DNA of 64,000 bases from Ectocarpus siliculosus (Eukaryota; Sar; Phaeophyceae; Ectocarpales; Ectocarpaceae), in the NCBI GenBank assembly GCA_000310025.1, contig FN648689.1:1-64000 (forward strand), written 5' to 3'. The position numbers were made by a program, and so were the translations under genes. Each line of letters starts with the position of its first letter. Position 1 is the stretch's first letter. Shown here one piece after another: positions 36,288 through 49,295 of the stretch. The notes beneath the pieces were generated by a model. That model was not told the DNA's origin and did no database searches. It saw nothing but the letters and a program-made list of their open reading frames with translations.

Positions 36288-36786
36288 GCCCGCACCGTCC
36301 CTCAACAGCAGATCGCCGGGGATAGGCAAAAGGACCTCCAGCAGGAAGTCATTCACCTATTTTGTTGTTCCAAGGACACCTTGCCGCGGTCGGCGAAAAC
36401 AAACGTCAGCACGCTTGGCCCTGTACTGTGTTGGCGCACCAGGCTATGAATGCGTCTCTCCGGCGGCCCAAATCCCCACTGAAGACACAGTAAGGTGCCG
36501 CTGAGCACGCGGTGACTTCCGCACGTATGGTCGTCACGGAGATAGCTTCCTCGCATCTTCCCGGCTATTTTCAGACGAAGGCGAGCAACGACGCTAGCTT
36601 CCTCGCAAATTCTCAGCTATTTTCAGACGACGGCGAGCTGCAGCACACGAGGAAGCAGTACTTACTTCCCGCCGAACTAACTGCTACGACCGCCACCTCT
36701 ATCGTGCGGCAGCAGGCCCGCAGGCAGCACACATTCTAACAACTCTGCGGCCGGATCGCATACAAGGCCCCGCCGGTGTCGGCGCG

Positions 36787-39700
36787 ATGGCGTCGCGTGA
36801 GCACGCGGCAGCAGCCGCAGCAGCGAGCGGTAGCGGGCGGGGAAGGGAAACTCGAGGGCGGGGTGGTCGAGATCCTCGATCGGCGAGAGGAGCGTCGGTG
36901 ATGGAACCCCCGCTCGTGGGAGAACCAGGTGCTGCAGCGGGTGGAGGCGGTGGAGGCGGCCGTCGGCCGCCGCCGGGCTTGGGCACGGCTGACGATGTTC
37001 AGCACGGCGGCAAGAACCCGTCACGACGAGAGATGCTGGACTTGGGCACGGCGGAAGATGTTCGGGGCGGTGGCAGCAACCTGCTGTTGTCGCGACTGGA
37101 ATCGTTCTCGTCGTCTTGGAAGGAGGCGCGTCGTCGCGACCCGCCGCTGCAGCAGCCGGGCCGAGAACCGCCACAAGAGACAATAAATCGGAACAGTTTC
37201 CGCCCGTTGCGGGAAGATCCCGAAGAAGAAGAAGAAGAAGAATTGCAGCAGCAGCGCCTCGGCACCAACAGCCGGTCGCTACCAGAAGCCCGAGAGCGAG
37301 GCCATCTTCGAAGGGACCCTTACCCAACACCACGCGGTAATGGTGGGCTCGGCAGGGGTGCCAACGGCGATCGCCGGCAGCATCTCCCTGGCCGGGAGCG
37401 GCAGCACCCCCGCGACGAGGAGGAGGACGGCCCGGGCGGGGAGTCGGAGTTGGAAATGCGTGTTTCCGGTGCGGGGGGCGGGGACGGGTCGTTGTTCCGG
37501 ACGGGGGGGGCGCGGGACGATCGAGCAGGGAGTGGTAACCGTGGAAAAGGGGGGTTTAGGGGGGCGCCGTTGACGTCGATGCCGTTGCGGAAGCAGCAGC
37601 ACCAGCACCAGCAGCAGCATCAGCACCAGCACCAGCACGACCACCAGCAGCACCAGCACCACCAGCACCACCAGCAGCATCAGAAGCAGCCACAGCCCCC
37701 TGGTTTCGTTGTTCACGCGGAGGCGGTGTTCAAGTGGATGGGGGTCGAGGGGCTGACACCGGAGGTGTTGCGGAGAGCGAAGAGAGGGCTGCGGGAAGAG
37801 GCAGTGGTGAGCGGACGCGTTCCAACAAACGTTTGACCGGGGATAGTGGTGAAAAAAGGAGCGCGTGATTGTAGGTCGTACCGCCTAGATTTTTTGCCCC
37901 AAGACCTTTTTTTTACCGGGCCCGCCTTTCGAGTGGTCGGAACCCATCTGTGATTTTTCCCTTCTTTGGGCCGCCACCCACAACAGTTTGCAGATACTTT
38001 TTTTTTTTTTTCCTTTCTCGAGTGTCTCACTCCCGCATTGTAGAGGGTACGAGTGAAGCTCTGCTTTTGTTTTCAACTCGTACCATTGTGAGACCGGGAA
38101 GCTTCGCGAACAAGGAGGAAGCAAAATGCTACCGCTACATGAACAGGGCAGTGGACTGATCATTTTTTTCGCAGAAACGTACGGGAGGGTTCTCGTGGAC
38201 ACTCCAAAACTCGTATTTCCCTTGCCTTTACACCACCCTGAGTTCGAAATACCCAAGATACGGGCGTCTGGAACTTTGAACCTCCATCGGTTGTGCTGTG
38301 GAGCATGTCATGAATATTTCTACTGGACGCCTTTTCCCGGAATGTTCGTTGTTTGCAGAATCGGCTTCGACTGCCTTGAATCACCTTTTTTTTTGCAACG
38401 GGCGCCTGTAACCATCAACTGGCGTCCACACCACGACGTTGAAACGCCTCCCCCGTGCTGTCCAAATATATTTACACGTTGTAGACGCTTTCGCGTAGCA
38501 TAATACTTACTTTTTTCGAGAACCATCATCGCATCGCGATGCCCGTTGTACGCTTGAGGTGGAACGGGTGTGAGTACATCTCTACGCAAGTCACCGGTCG
38601 TTATCAATGATCTTCTTCTCGGCTGCAAGCACCCACCGCGATGGTTGGCGCACGCACGCTCATGGGAGATAACTAGACTAGTCTCTATTGTCCCCCGTTG
38701 CTGACCAACGGTAGCAGCAGTAAGTGCAAAGTTCTCTTTCGCATGGAACCGTAAACGTTGCCAACGTTCGACGCCCCCAGCGAAACGCACACTCTCACAG
38801 ATAATGCCATTTTTTTTAGCCACTCGCGTTCATCCTTGACAACGAATCCCCCTCCTCGTCACTACCCGACCACCAACCGCTGGACCGGAAACCCGCGCCA
38901 CCAAAAAAAAACAAAATGCATGCCTCGAAAATAAGGCTGCCAAAATGTGGAGGGCTTTGCTCCGCGTCGCTCTGCTCCACCTCGACGCCGCGAGGAGAAG
39001 AAGAGAAGCGCCCGCGGCGGCGCTAGCGAGCCCGACAACGGCAGCAGCGGCGGCGGCGGCGGACGCTCCCGGGAGACCGGAAACAATCCCGAACACGCCT
39101 GCTGCGGCAGCGACCAGATCACCCGCTGGAGGATCGTTCTCTGGACCGGTGCCGGTGCCGGTCTCGGCAGCTGCACCGCCGAGGTCGAAGCACGACGGCG
39201 CGAGATATAGGGGGCGGATTCCGGTTGGGGGGGGGGGGGGTGAGGGGGCGGCCTCGCCAAGGCTGGGGGCGTCCGCAGAGGTGCCCTTGCCCGTGGCGAT
39301 GGAAACGTGCGGGCATCTGCTGCCGATGTGGGGATACAGGTAGGTAGTAGGCTCGTCGCTGTGCGTGGTGGTGCGGTAAACTGAGCACCACTTGGGAGGG
39401 GTGTCGAAAGGTAACAACAGAGCGGGCACTCTGGCGTGGCGGCTTGCGATTCTTGGAATGTATTCTCGTGGGGACTTTTTGTTTTTTTTTGTAATGTGAA
39501 GTCAACAACAACAACTTGGTGAGGGCTTCGAACAGTCGTACTGTTTCGTTCTGAAACACCAGTGGGAGGGTCGCATGCACGACACCATCAAACCTACCGC
39601 AACAGGACCAGTCTTGAGAGCATGACCACCCCTCAGTGGACGTTGTGTGAGTTCATCATGCGGTGGAAATAGTGGCCCGATTGATGATGGGGCTGTTTTC

Positions 39701-42700
39701 GCGATGGACAGAGTAGCCATCATGGTCTTTTTCTGCGCTTATCTGCTCTCCCTCCCTTTCTTGCCTTGCATTATTTTTCTTCCCTCTCCAACATTGTACC
39801 TGGCTGCCTGTCTCCGGCCAACAAAAACAACTCTCCGTGTCTCTCTCTCTCTTCCCTCTCCACTTCCTTGTCTTTCTCCCCTCCCCCCCATCTCGTTCGT
39901 AAACTTTGTCTGTCGTCATGTACCCCCGACAATTGCACATGCATCGCGATCGTCCGGGCACCCCGCTCAATCGGGTATCAGGAGGAAGGCTTTCATCGAA
40001 GGAATCAAGGCTTGCGATGTGCTACAGACACGAGAGGTTGGTGCTGGAACTGTGTTCAAGTAATCCGTTGTAGATATCACCTCTTTTTTTTATACACAGC
40101 TGTTGTCCAACTTTCTTCCCTCGATCGAATAGGACGCTGGCTGTGGTTGGTCGACTTTGCTTCTTTTTTTCGGTGTGTCGTTGGGGCATGGGCGGCATCC
40201 AAGCGGCAGGATTACTTTAGAACATTGCCACAGAGCTCTCACGGTTTCTCGCGATGCTGTCTGCAAATGCCGTGTTTAGGGGGTTTCGTGTATCATTGGA
40301 AGAATGTGTTGGTGGAGGGGTGGTCCTCTTCCTACGTGCACCGGCCCTGCGCACTCGTTCATGATACAAGGTCTTGCGTCAACCTTCTCTTCGCTGCGCT
40401 TCTGACAACAAGCTGCCCGCCTCCAAACGCGATCAAGCCATGTGGGGATGAATCGTAGTTAGCGTTGTTTCTTCTGCCAAGACAATGCGCCTGGGGTCGT
40501 TCCCCCTCGTGAGTTGCACCATCGCGGGATGCACAAGAGCAGACCGTCGAAATTACCTTCCGAGCCCCCCCTCTTTGGTAGGTGGTATTGTCTAACGTCA
40601 ATGGCTGCACTTATCCTTGTTGTTTGGGCATAGCTAGACAACGATGGCGGCACGTGGGTGCAGGACTGGCGCAGTACATATCTGGAGAGAGCACGCAGGT
40701 TTTGGGACTCGTTTTCGCGTGCGACACATGGAGCTATCGGGGGCACCGTACCGGTGACTCGCCACGTACTGCTGTCAGATTCCCCGGCGACGAAATCAAA
40801 GAATAGAGTTATTCTCCAAAATGCTCTTTCGATAGACGCAGTTCTGTGGGGCCAGTATGACTCAATGATACCTACCCCAGCTCCCTTCTCCCCCCGTTCC
40901 CGTTGTTCCCGTTCATCCCCCCCCTCAATTCCCCCCCAGTCCCTTCCAGGCCCCTTTCCCCCCGCTTCCTTCCCCCCCGATCCCTTTACCCCGCCCCGCT
41001 CCCTGTTTTCCTGCTTCCGTTTTTTTTTTCGTCCACCACGCTTTTTTTTTTTTTCAGGTGTTGCTGGCGCTCTCTTGGATGATGGCGAAGGCAAAAGTCT
41101 TTCCGGCCTTCGAGCAGGCTCGCCTCGTCTCGCCCCTACCGACGACGACGCCCGCCACCAACCCAACACCCCCGCACGGCGAGAATGTATCGGCGTCGTC
41201 ACCCACACCGCCGCCGTTCCCGCGGGACGTTTCCGAGACCCCGGAAGTTCGGCGGGTTTCCGCGGAAGCGTTCGCGGCGTTCCTGGCCACGGAAGGACGG
41301 CGATCGGTTCCTCCGCCGGACTGGGGGGGGCGTCTGGGAAAGGAGGAGGGGGTGCGGATGGGAGAGGCGGAAGCCAAGGGGGAAGGAATGGCAAGGGCTC
41401 TGGGGGCAGCGAGGGAGATGATGTCCTGCTACGGGGGTCTCGAGGGGGAGCTCCGGGTTGTGGAGGTGCGGCGGGGCGCGGAGTCGAGCGGGGCGGATGG
41501 GTGAACCGCGCTCTCCTGTGGGAGGCGCGTTTCCTTTTTCCTGCCTCGTCGAGGGGGCTGGCCCGGTGTTCCCTGTGACCGTTTTCGGATTCTGGCGACA
41601 TCGTGCTTGACACATGGCATGTGTACGCAGTCGTGTTTACTCTTGGTCGATTCCTCCCAAGACATTTTTTTTTCCATGCGGTGCACTTTCCAAGGCATGC
41701 GCTGCGAACGTCACCAAACGTATTGTAGGCGTGCTTGAGCGGCGAGGTCTTGAACAAGGTAGTACCTCTAGAGGCGACAGCCAACGGAAGGAGGCTACCT
41801 GGCTTGTTTGTAGCATACTGTGGCAGTTGAGAAAATGATGCTATCCTACCCTTGATAAAATGATGCTGTCCTACCCATGAAATAACCGGGGGTATGTGCA
41901 CCAGTTTAGATACCCGGTTTTGATATCCCACGCGGCAGTGAAGCCGAACGGGAACGGTTACACGCTACCCTTCCACGCCACCCACGCCCATATCCCACCC
42001 GGAAAAATACCGTCCTGACCTCGCGCGATTGATTGCCACTTCTAGGGCCTAGAAACGGCGAGGCAGCGAATGCTCCTGAGAATGCGAAGTCTGTTCCGAG
42101 ACGTGGCCGAATCCCAACCCGGGAGTGGCAAAGTTGCAGCTTCACCGCGGACCACCGAGGCAAGACCGGAGCCACAACAACAACAACAACAACGACAACA
42201 GCAACAACAACAGCAGCAACGACAACAGCAACCCTCCGCCACGAGCACGTCTCCCGCCGGAACAGCCAACGCTGCTGCGATGTCCGGGCGGGCGGGGGCA
42301 GCAGCAGCCACCGCGACCCAACCAACGACGAAGACGACGAGCCGCTGCCAACGCCCGAGCAGAAAAAAATGCACGCCGCGTGCCGAGGTGTCCCCGTTCT
42401 GCCTGTGCCTGGTGGCCTGCAGGCCGCCGGGAGAACTTTCCCGCTCACTCGCGAAGGTCACCAGGGCCCGCGAGGTGCTGGACGCGCTCGATGAGGGCCG
42501 CGAGCACGCCGGTCGGTGGTGTCGGTGGGCTTCCTCCGCGCTAGTGGCGGCGGAATCGGCGGCGCCCCCCCGAAGCGGCGCCGATTCCGGCGCAGCAGCA
42601 GGCAGTAGAGGTGAGTTGGTTTTTTGGAGGCTGACTGGTAGGCTTTTTGCGTTCCTGTGGGACCTTGTTTTTTTTTTTTCGTGGGGTGAGTTTTTTTCGG

Positions 42701-45700
42701 TGGAAAATCGTCTGTCGTGCCCTCGGGGGGGCGTTTTGTCGGTCTTGAGAAGTAAGGAGACCAAATGGCGATGAGTCTTCCCGCGAAGAATGTATTTTGT
42801 AACCTAATGGCTATCGACATCAGTAATGGAGGGATGCCTCACGGAGACACGCAGCAGCATAAGAGCCCCCGGTGAGCGTCTTCACTACAATGCAGAAGTA
42901 GAGGCCACGGCCCCCCGCTGGTAGAGTCGGGTGTGGTGCGTTCAAGTGACGGTATTCTTGATCCCTCCAATGCCCCGTTTGATAGGGTGTGCTTACTATT
43001 GTGGCATCGGCGGAATCTCCTAGCACTTGACACTGCATACTACCCCGTTGTTTTTAGAACTTGTCTCCCGGGGGGCGACTGCAGACCGGGCTCTGCTTCG
43101 TGGATCATGGTACCTGGAAATGTTGATAGTACCCACTTGTTGCCCCAACGGGAAGGGACTATGTTGACTTCTGAACGCTATACACTTCAGTCGTTATCTT
43201 CCTTACTATCCTCTCCATGGGGTGATAGAACAGCAGGACCTACCTACAACGGGTGGGTGAAGATGTTCCCTGCGCGTCGCCGCTAGTGCTCTCAGTTTGA
43301 TGGCACTGGGGACGGTTGCCCGGCCTTTGTGGAATCAATCCCTCGTCGTGTGGTTGGCTCCTTTTGATGGTGGCGGTGGCGGTGATGTGAAATATTGAAA
43401 TTTCGGACATTCATTTGATTTTAAGTATGGAAATTCCGGACAAGATCTCTCAAGTGCTTTTTTCCGGATAGCGCTGACTGAAATCGATGGGGCTGTCAGC
43501 TACAGGGATCGAGCTTGCTAGTTGTGGGGGATGATGTGGTATACCATCTTGCCAAGAAGGAGAACTCGCGTATGTTCTGGACCTGAGACGTTGCTTTTAC
43601 TTTTGAAGGCCGTGCCTCGTGCTGCAGGCGGTTATGCGTTATTTGTTATGTCTTGTAAGCCACCCTCGTTACGCGTAGATGGGTATAACCTGGGTATACC
43701 CTGGATGTGCTGGTGTGTTGCCCGTTTGTGACGACCGGTACAATAGTAGGGCTGGACAGACCTTTCCACAGCGCCACCAACACGGCCACCACCACCACTA
43801 CCAACACCATCACAAGCAAGTCACAACGGCAACGACGACGTCAACAGCAACGACAGCGACAACACCAATCGCGCCAAGGAGATTCACCACTGAGTGGGGA
43901 TGGAGCCCTGGCTTTGGTCCTTGGAAAATCGCTGGCGTGAACGATATGTCCTGTGAACAATAGTATGCAACGTCAGCCATCCATGTCTTGTTGGGCCAAC
44001 CTTACTCTGCCTTCTCTGAATTCCTCTCTCACTCCTTGCAAATCTGAGTACAGGTGCACCCAGGTTGCCCGAAGACACGTCGTCTTTGATAGCAGCGGCG
44101 GCAACGATTTCTGAACCACCAGAGGACAACCAAACGACGGGAGATTTGCGCGATGCTATGCTGCGACAAACGTGGTGCTTGCAGGAGGGGCTGGAGAGGC
44201 GCGTAAGGGCTGCCCTCCCCCCCGCCGCCGGCACGCATGCCGCAGGCAGCACCGTGCCGCCATGGCTATCGGCGGCGACAGCGATGTTAGAGCAGACGAG
44301 ACGGGATGGCTCCGCCCCGACGAGGACGGGCAGGTTGGTGACCGATTTTGCATTTTTTTTTGTCTGGCAACACACTGCGTGCGAGCGCAATTGGCGAGAG
44401 GTTTGGGTCTTGATTACAACCATACACTTGTTGTTGGCTGCTGTTGCTGTTGCTGATTGGTACCATGTTGTTATCGTTTGTGGCGCTGCTGTTGCTGCTG
44501 TTGTTGTTGTTGAAGGTTTTGTTGGTGCGATTGTTGTTAATATCCCTAGGGCCTTTTATTTCTCAGCAGTAGGACGTACGGCCACGCAAGTGCCGGACCC
44601 CCTGGGACGGCACGACCACGACCGAACATCGGCAGAACCCGCACGGCACCCATCCCTGTTCTCTCGGTGCCGTGCGTTGGCTGTCTCTGCCTCACCGCCA
44701 CCGGCACGAATCTTTGCTTCTGTTCCGGATCAAGGTACTGCAATGTCACATCCCCGGAAACACAAAACCCTGGCACTTCCTCATTCCCGAATTCAATGCA
44801 CAGTGGGGTACCATGACCTTTTTTTTGTTTTTTCCTTAGTGCGAAGGTCCTTCGATTTTGACGCGAAGTTCTTCTTGGCTTGACTTGATCCGAGTGGATA
44901 CAAGAAAGCCGCGTCCCTCCTACCAAATACCCGCCATGCCAGACAGCTGTGTGACTCCGTAGCGGGGAACGGCGGCCGGAGGGCTGATCGGGCCGATCTG
45001 GTTCGGCGAGCGTCGCATTTCCGGTGACATTGAACTCCACAGGTTCGCTCTCCTTTTTTTCCCGCGCTGTTGTTCTGCGTGGTCGTTGAAACCGCCAAGA
45101 ACAACGCGCAGTTAGTTGCTCATAATACCGGCGTTTCAAACCCATCTTTATGCCGTACTTGTATCTCCCAGCACACTCCGGAGCCCATCTGTATGCCGTA
45201 CTTGTATGTCCAAGCGCAGTTTTTCATATCTTAGCGTTTCAAGCCCATCTGCATGTCGTACTTTGTATCTCCCAACCTGTGTGCCAGTCTCGAAAGTGAT
45301 GAGCTACGAAGAGGTCTGCGGCGGTTGGCGGAGGGGATTGATTTGCGACTTGGGGAAACTGCGCTGACGACCACCCTGGAAGAGCAGCGAATACAGCGGC
45401 AGCGGCAGTGGCAGCGGCAGCAGCACCAGCACCAGCACCAGCACCAGCACCAGCACCAGCCAATGCCAGAGCGACAACAACAACAACAACAACGACGACA
45501 TCGCCCGCCGGCGTCGCACACCAGACAGGCGTTTCCGTCCACATCGGCCGTAGAAGAGGTTGGCTGTAGTGAGACGCAGCTGTTAGCGGGAAGTTCATCC
45601 CCAGCAGAATCCGCTCTTTGGGACCGAAACGCCGGCAAGGGAGCGGGGATGGAGTGGGCGGGGAGCAGCGCGCTTGAGCGATCGAGGGTGGCGAACAGAG

Positions 45701-45771
45701 AAAGGTTGGAGTCGCTGCTGTCGGCTTGCGTGGAGGCGATGCCGCTCGAGCCCCGAGGCGGGGGATGGTAG
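36787..45771 (+). CDS. TEDC1-like protein (tubulin epsilon and delta complex), six-exon model
   Basis: Proposed exons: 36787-37806, 38936-39280, 41058-41465, 42046-42610, 44054-44333, 45288-45771. All joins keep frame and give about 1,033 residues with a TAG stop. The acceptors at 41058 (long T-tract) and 42046 and the donor at 42610 (GAG|GTGAGT) are good; the acceptor at 38936 is weak. Exon 2 may instead end at CAG|GTAGGT (39339), which would need one more small exon. The similarity to TEDC1 rests on LTPEVLRRAKRGLREE, followed across the splice by MWRALLRVALLHLDA, then LLALSWMMAKAKVFPAFEQA, matching my recollection of that family's N-terminal domain. TEDC1 works with TEDC2 and delta/epsilon tubulin in centriole triplet microtubules, which fits an organism with flagellated cells. 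The first 300 or so residues are a low-complexity extension, and Q/H tracts interrupt exons 1, 4 and 6. Exons are well supported; identity is moderate. Confidence 0.6.
37591..37691. repeat. CAG/CAC coding repeat
   Basis: An imperfect (CAG/CAC)n tract coding for a Gln/His-rich stretch in exon 1 of the TEDC1-like gene. Confidence 0.9.
40280..40432 (+). repeat. Diverged sequence shared with 28713-28874
   Basis: Second copy of the coding-like block ending in ALLTTS. It lies between exons 2 and 3 of the TEDC1-like gene, so here it is probably intronic repeat DNA. Confidence 0.5.
42174..42235. repeat. CAA/CAG coding repeat
   Basis: A polyglutamine-coding tract, interrupted by CGA codons, in exon 4 of the TEDC1-like gene. 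Confidence 0.9.
43760..43870. repeat. CAC/AAC/GAC-rich simple sequence
   Basis: Low-complexity trinucleotide DNA within the proposed intron between exons 4 and 5 of the TEDC1-like gene. Confidence 0.7.
45392..45500. repeat. CAG/CAC and CAA coding repeat
   Basis: Gln/His tract followed by a CAA run in the last exon of the TEDC1-like gene. Confidence 0.9.
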
Positions 45772-45812
45772 GACAGGAGCAGTAGCCTTCGCAGGATGTT
45801 TCCATTTTTGTT

Positions 45813-46031
45813 AACATGTTGGATATAGTTGTAGCATGCAATCGGGGAGGTTGGGTTATAGGGTTAGCGTTAGGGTTAGGGATGATCGGCTCTGCGTACC
45901 CCTATTCGCAATAAAAAAGTGTTTACGAGGAAATTTAACAGGGAGGGGGGTACGCAGACCCAAGTATCGCTAAACCTTGTACCACAAAACCCTCACGTAA
46001 CTCCCCCGATTTCGTGCTTTATCCAACATGT
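45813..46031. mobile_element. Foldback element with telomere-like motifs
   Basis: Two arms of about 90 bp face each other. The left arm runs AACATGTTGGATATAG, AATCGGGGAGGTT, GGGTTAGCGTTAGGGTTAGG, TCTGCGTACCCC. The right arm, read in reverse complement, runs GACATGTTGGATAAAG, AATCGGGGGAGTT, a more eroded middle, then GGTCTGCGTACCCCC. Single arms of the same family occur at 60266-60342 and 61897-61966. The TTAGGG-like units (45852-45880) lie inside the arm, so this is a dispersed repeat and not a chromosome end. Confidence 0.7.
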
Positions 46032-46039
46032 CTACATGA

Positions 46040-48865
46040 TCGAAAAAAACTGCGAAAGCCACTGGACGAGAGTAGCGGTGCTATGTGCACGGGGCCTTGC
46101 GCGCACGTCTCACGCTGTCTCGACTTTTAGTTTTCTGTTGAGGCTCAATGCTATGTATCCGGGGAAAAATAACCCGAGAAATGAACCTGAAAAAATACAC
46201 CGAACGGTGAAACAAAACACCGCTGGTTTTTTTCCTCTCTTCTTGGAGTTCCGATTCTGCTGACAGTTTTAGCTTTTCAATGGAGGTGATCCGACTCCTG
46301 GTCACAGAAAAATGATCGATTGGTTGCTACCAGACGGACGCAGTCAATGTTCGGGCCGTGCCGACTGTTGGTTGGCTTCGGTGCTTGAGGTACTGTACCT
46401 TGGCCTCGGAGGTCCCTTGTCAAAGCTCCGCCCGTTTGTTCTCGGCCACCGCCCGTTCTCCCTGTGTTTGTTTGCGTGTACGTTTCGTAAATAACACCCG
46501 CCGTTTGTTGCGATGACCAGCTAAGTGTTTTCGGTCGGTCTTGGCGGGGCAATCGTCGTGCTGTCCCTCTCATTGCTGTGAGGTCTCGATAGCACCTTAC
46601 GTTCGCAACAGGTCCAAGATATCGTCGCACGTGTGGCGCACCCCAAGTGTGGGAGTAAAAAGGTTTTGATCGTGGCCCATGCATTCCGTGGAGGGTTTCT
46701 ACGAATCGACAAAGCGAAAAACCGCCGACTCCTCCGGTGATGAGAATCATCTCTCCACATGGGTGCACCCGTGGATTCTTAATGTGTCCCTCGGAGAGCA
46801 TCATGGTACATCATGATGCTTCTTGGTGAATCGTGGTCCCGCCAAAGCGAATCACCGTCGAACGATACCACCGCCTAGACCTTACCGCCGGATAGAACTG
46901 CCACCAATTAACAATTATCGCCACAGTTCATTTGCTCCGACGAGGAAGGAAATGATCAATGACGGATAGTTGCTGAGGGCCGTTATCAAAGCAGCTGTTC
47001 TGCTTCCTTCCAAACTTCCAAACGACTTTTTCTCGGCCGCAAATCGAGGTTGTATGGTCTACGGATGGATGGTCTACGGATGGATTTGGAAACTTGGAGA
47101 CTTGGAAGCAAAACAGCTCTTGTTTACCACTGTCCGGAGTGGGAAAAGATCTCGGGTCGTCCACTTCAGATGATTCGGCCGTTTCTTTCCCTCGTCAGAC
47201 GTTAAGACGTCGAATTCGTTGAGTTCTCACGAAATCGTGTCCCGCATTCAATCGTCGCTGAAGTCACGGTACATGTACCGTTTCAGATTTATTTCTGCCC
47301 ACAGCACCTTCAAAGAACCGTACCGGTCCTCCAGCAGACGCCGGTGCCTTCCGTGGTCATAGGCCAACTGCCCAAGAAAAACCGAACGAAACAACCGTTC
47401 AAAAACATTCAGTGTATATGGGCTTGTTGTACATACATGTGCTCGCAAGCCACAGTCAGTCAATCAAATACCAAGTTCTGGCCTCAACATAAACCAAACA
47501 CTGTCACGCACAGTGTTACGACATGAGGGAATCAAGGGTAGGTAGTGTATAGAGGAACGCCTACATACGTTTTTTTTTGTTTTCGAACCCGCAAGCTGTA
47601 GTCTATACATGGCCGAGGATTATTCCCCGTCGTTTCCCCTCCTGTCGCACGACTTTACAGCGAACCCGTGCACAGCCGATATTCTACTGACTGCGAAAAG
47701 AGCCCACCCCTCCCCCGGTGCATTAAACGTGGCAGGCAACACCCTCGCGCAGAGCCAGCTCGAATACCTGCATGACCAACCATCATGGTTCCACCCACTC
47801 GTCTCCTGACTTAGGGCCACCGCATCATTCTCGAGCGGCTCCGACGTCCTTGTCCGTCTCCCATCATCAAGTACCATCATCCATGACTACGCAAGGATTT
47901 GCTTGTTACTCCCTAATAAGATTCCCGTGCAACATGATGTATCTTCCCGCCAACTCCTGCAAGTAAGTGTAGTGCAAATGCGGGCACCACGAGCAAACAA
48001 TCCTCAAGAACAAGCTGACGCGTAATCACTAATAACCTAATCACTAAGAACCGCATCTTCTCAAAACAGTCTTGGCTTCGACACAAGAGGTTGGTGTGAC
48101 AAAGGTTCCCTAGCCTCCGATATTTGAGCCCCCCCTTGCACCGGAAAAGAGGGTGCCGAGAGCTAAACAATAATAGCGCGTCGAATCCGGGATAACCGAT
48201 TTCGACCCTCTTGTATCGAAATCCCCTCTAGTAAAGGTGCCCTCATTTGTCGGAACGGCGGAACAATACCCCGATACGCAACGTGGAGTCCAGGCTCCAA
48301 CAGGCAGTCCAAGAGCCAAGCAAGAGCAAGCCGAAATCACGGGTCATATTGTGAAGTCATGTGCCGGGACTAGAGCTGAGTAGTAGGCGTTAAACCCCTG
48401 TATGCTTCTCCTACATATTTCCGCGGAGCCTTAGGTGGGACGCTTGGGATAGACGGCCCACCCCACCCATACTGTCGGCACTGCATCATTCCGGAGGACG
48501 CGCTGTTGCATAAATATGACACCCTCCGAAGGCGGTGACACACGCCACAACTACGGAGCGCCCAAAACATTATGGTTCCTCAGCGCAATATATCCCACTC
48601 CTGTCCTCCTGCTACTTACTACAGTAATGTTGTGACCTGAACCTCAGGATCACGTCTCTCCTTATTCGTCGTTTGATTCGTTTTTATTTCGGCCGAATCA
48701 AGAAGGCCACTTCGATGAATAAGCTGTACCAAGCGCACACTATGACCTCCGTGGTGTCGTGCTACGTTTAGGCAGTGAATCTACGCTGCTTTCATTAGGG
48801 TTCGAGTCTCCCTTTTACACCGACCAGAACCCTCTGCAATGCCGTTGAGCATGTGCAGATATTCT
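46040..48865. other. No supportable gene
   Basis: Only short ORFs without domains. GGATGGTCTAC is directly repeated near 47060-47085, and a small ORF at 47609-47809 has no recognisable features. The B-box-like word near 48808 is discussed under rejected items. Confidence 0.4.
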
Positions 48866-49050
48866 CAGATCCAACCATGTCTTCCGCAACCCCTTGTACA
48901 TGTAGGGTTGATCCCAGATCCAATCATGTGTTCCGCAACCCCTTCCACATGTATGTGCAGTTAATCACAGACCCAATGATGTGTTTCGAAACCCCTTCCA
49001 TATGTGCCGTCTTCCCAGATCCAATCATGTGTTCCGCAACCCCTTGCGCT
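48866..49050. repeat. Minisatellite, about 50-bp unit, four copies
   Basis: Units start at about 48866, 48914, 48967 and 49016 with the core CAGATCCAATCATGTGTTCC and CGCAACCCCTTCCACATGT, with point differences and length variation between copies. Confidence 0.9.
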
Positions 49051-49295
49051 TGAACTCGGGCGAGTCGACCTTCCTAACAGGACCCCGGAAATCCGTACAG
49101 TAAATAGTCGAACCCTTCCTCTCCAGCTGCGCGTCAGAAAGCCCCCAAGCACGGACGACCGAACGACGAGCTGGTTGTGATGCATTCTCTCTCCACTTTG
49201 AACGTCTTCTCGCTCCCCGACCTTTTGCCCCCCCAGCGGCCGTTTAAAGCTTCCTGCGCTGACGTTTTTTGGAAGCTAGCTCCGGTGTGACTGGC

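Noticed and set aside
36677-37333. 218-codon minus-strand ORF
   Set aside because: Shadow of the GC-rich first exon of the TEDC1-like gene; low complexity.
38830-39429. 199-codon minus-strand Ala-rich ORF
   Set aside because: Opposes exon 2 of the TEDC1-like gene, whose plus frame continues the helix of exon 1 in phase.
40459-41931. 490-codon minus-strand ORF
   Set aside because: It is antisense to a well-supported plus exon (41058-41465), crosses its pyrimidine-rich acceptor (read as Lys/Arg/Gly-rich text), and is Pro/Arg low-complexity with no domain.
45852-45880. Telomere
   Set aside because: TTAGGG-like units are few, imperfect, internal to an inverted-repeat arm and flanked by ordinary sequence.
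48735-48825. Possible tRNA around the B-box-like word near 48808
   Set aside because: Five acceptor pairs can be drawn, but there is no A-box and the anticodon loop is too large.
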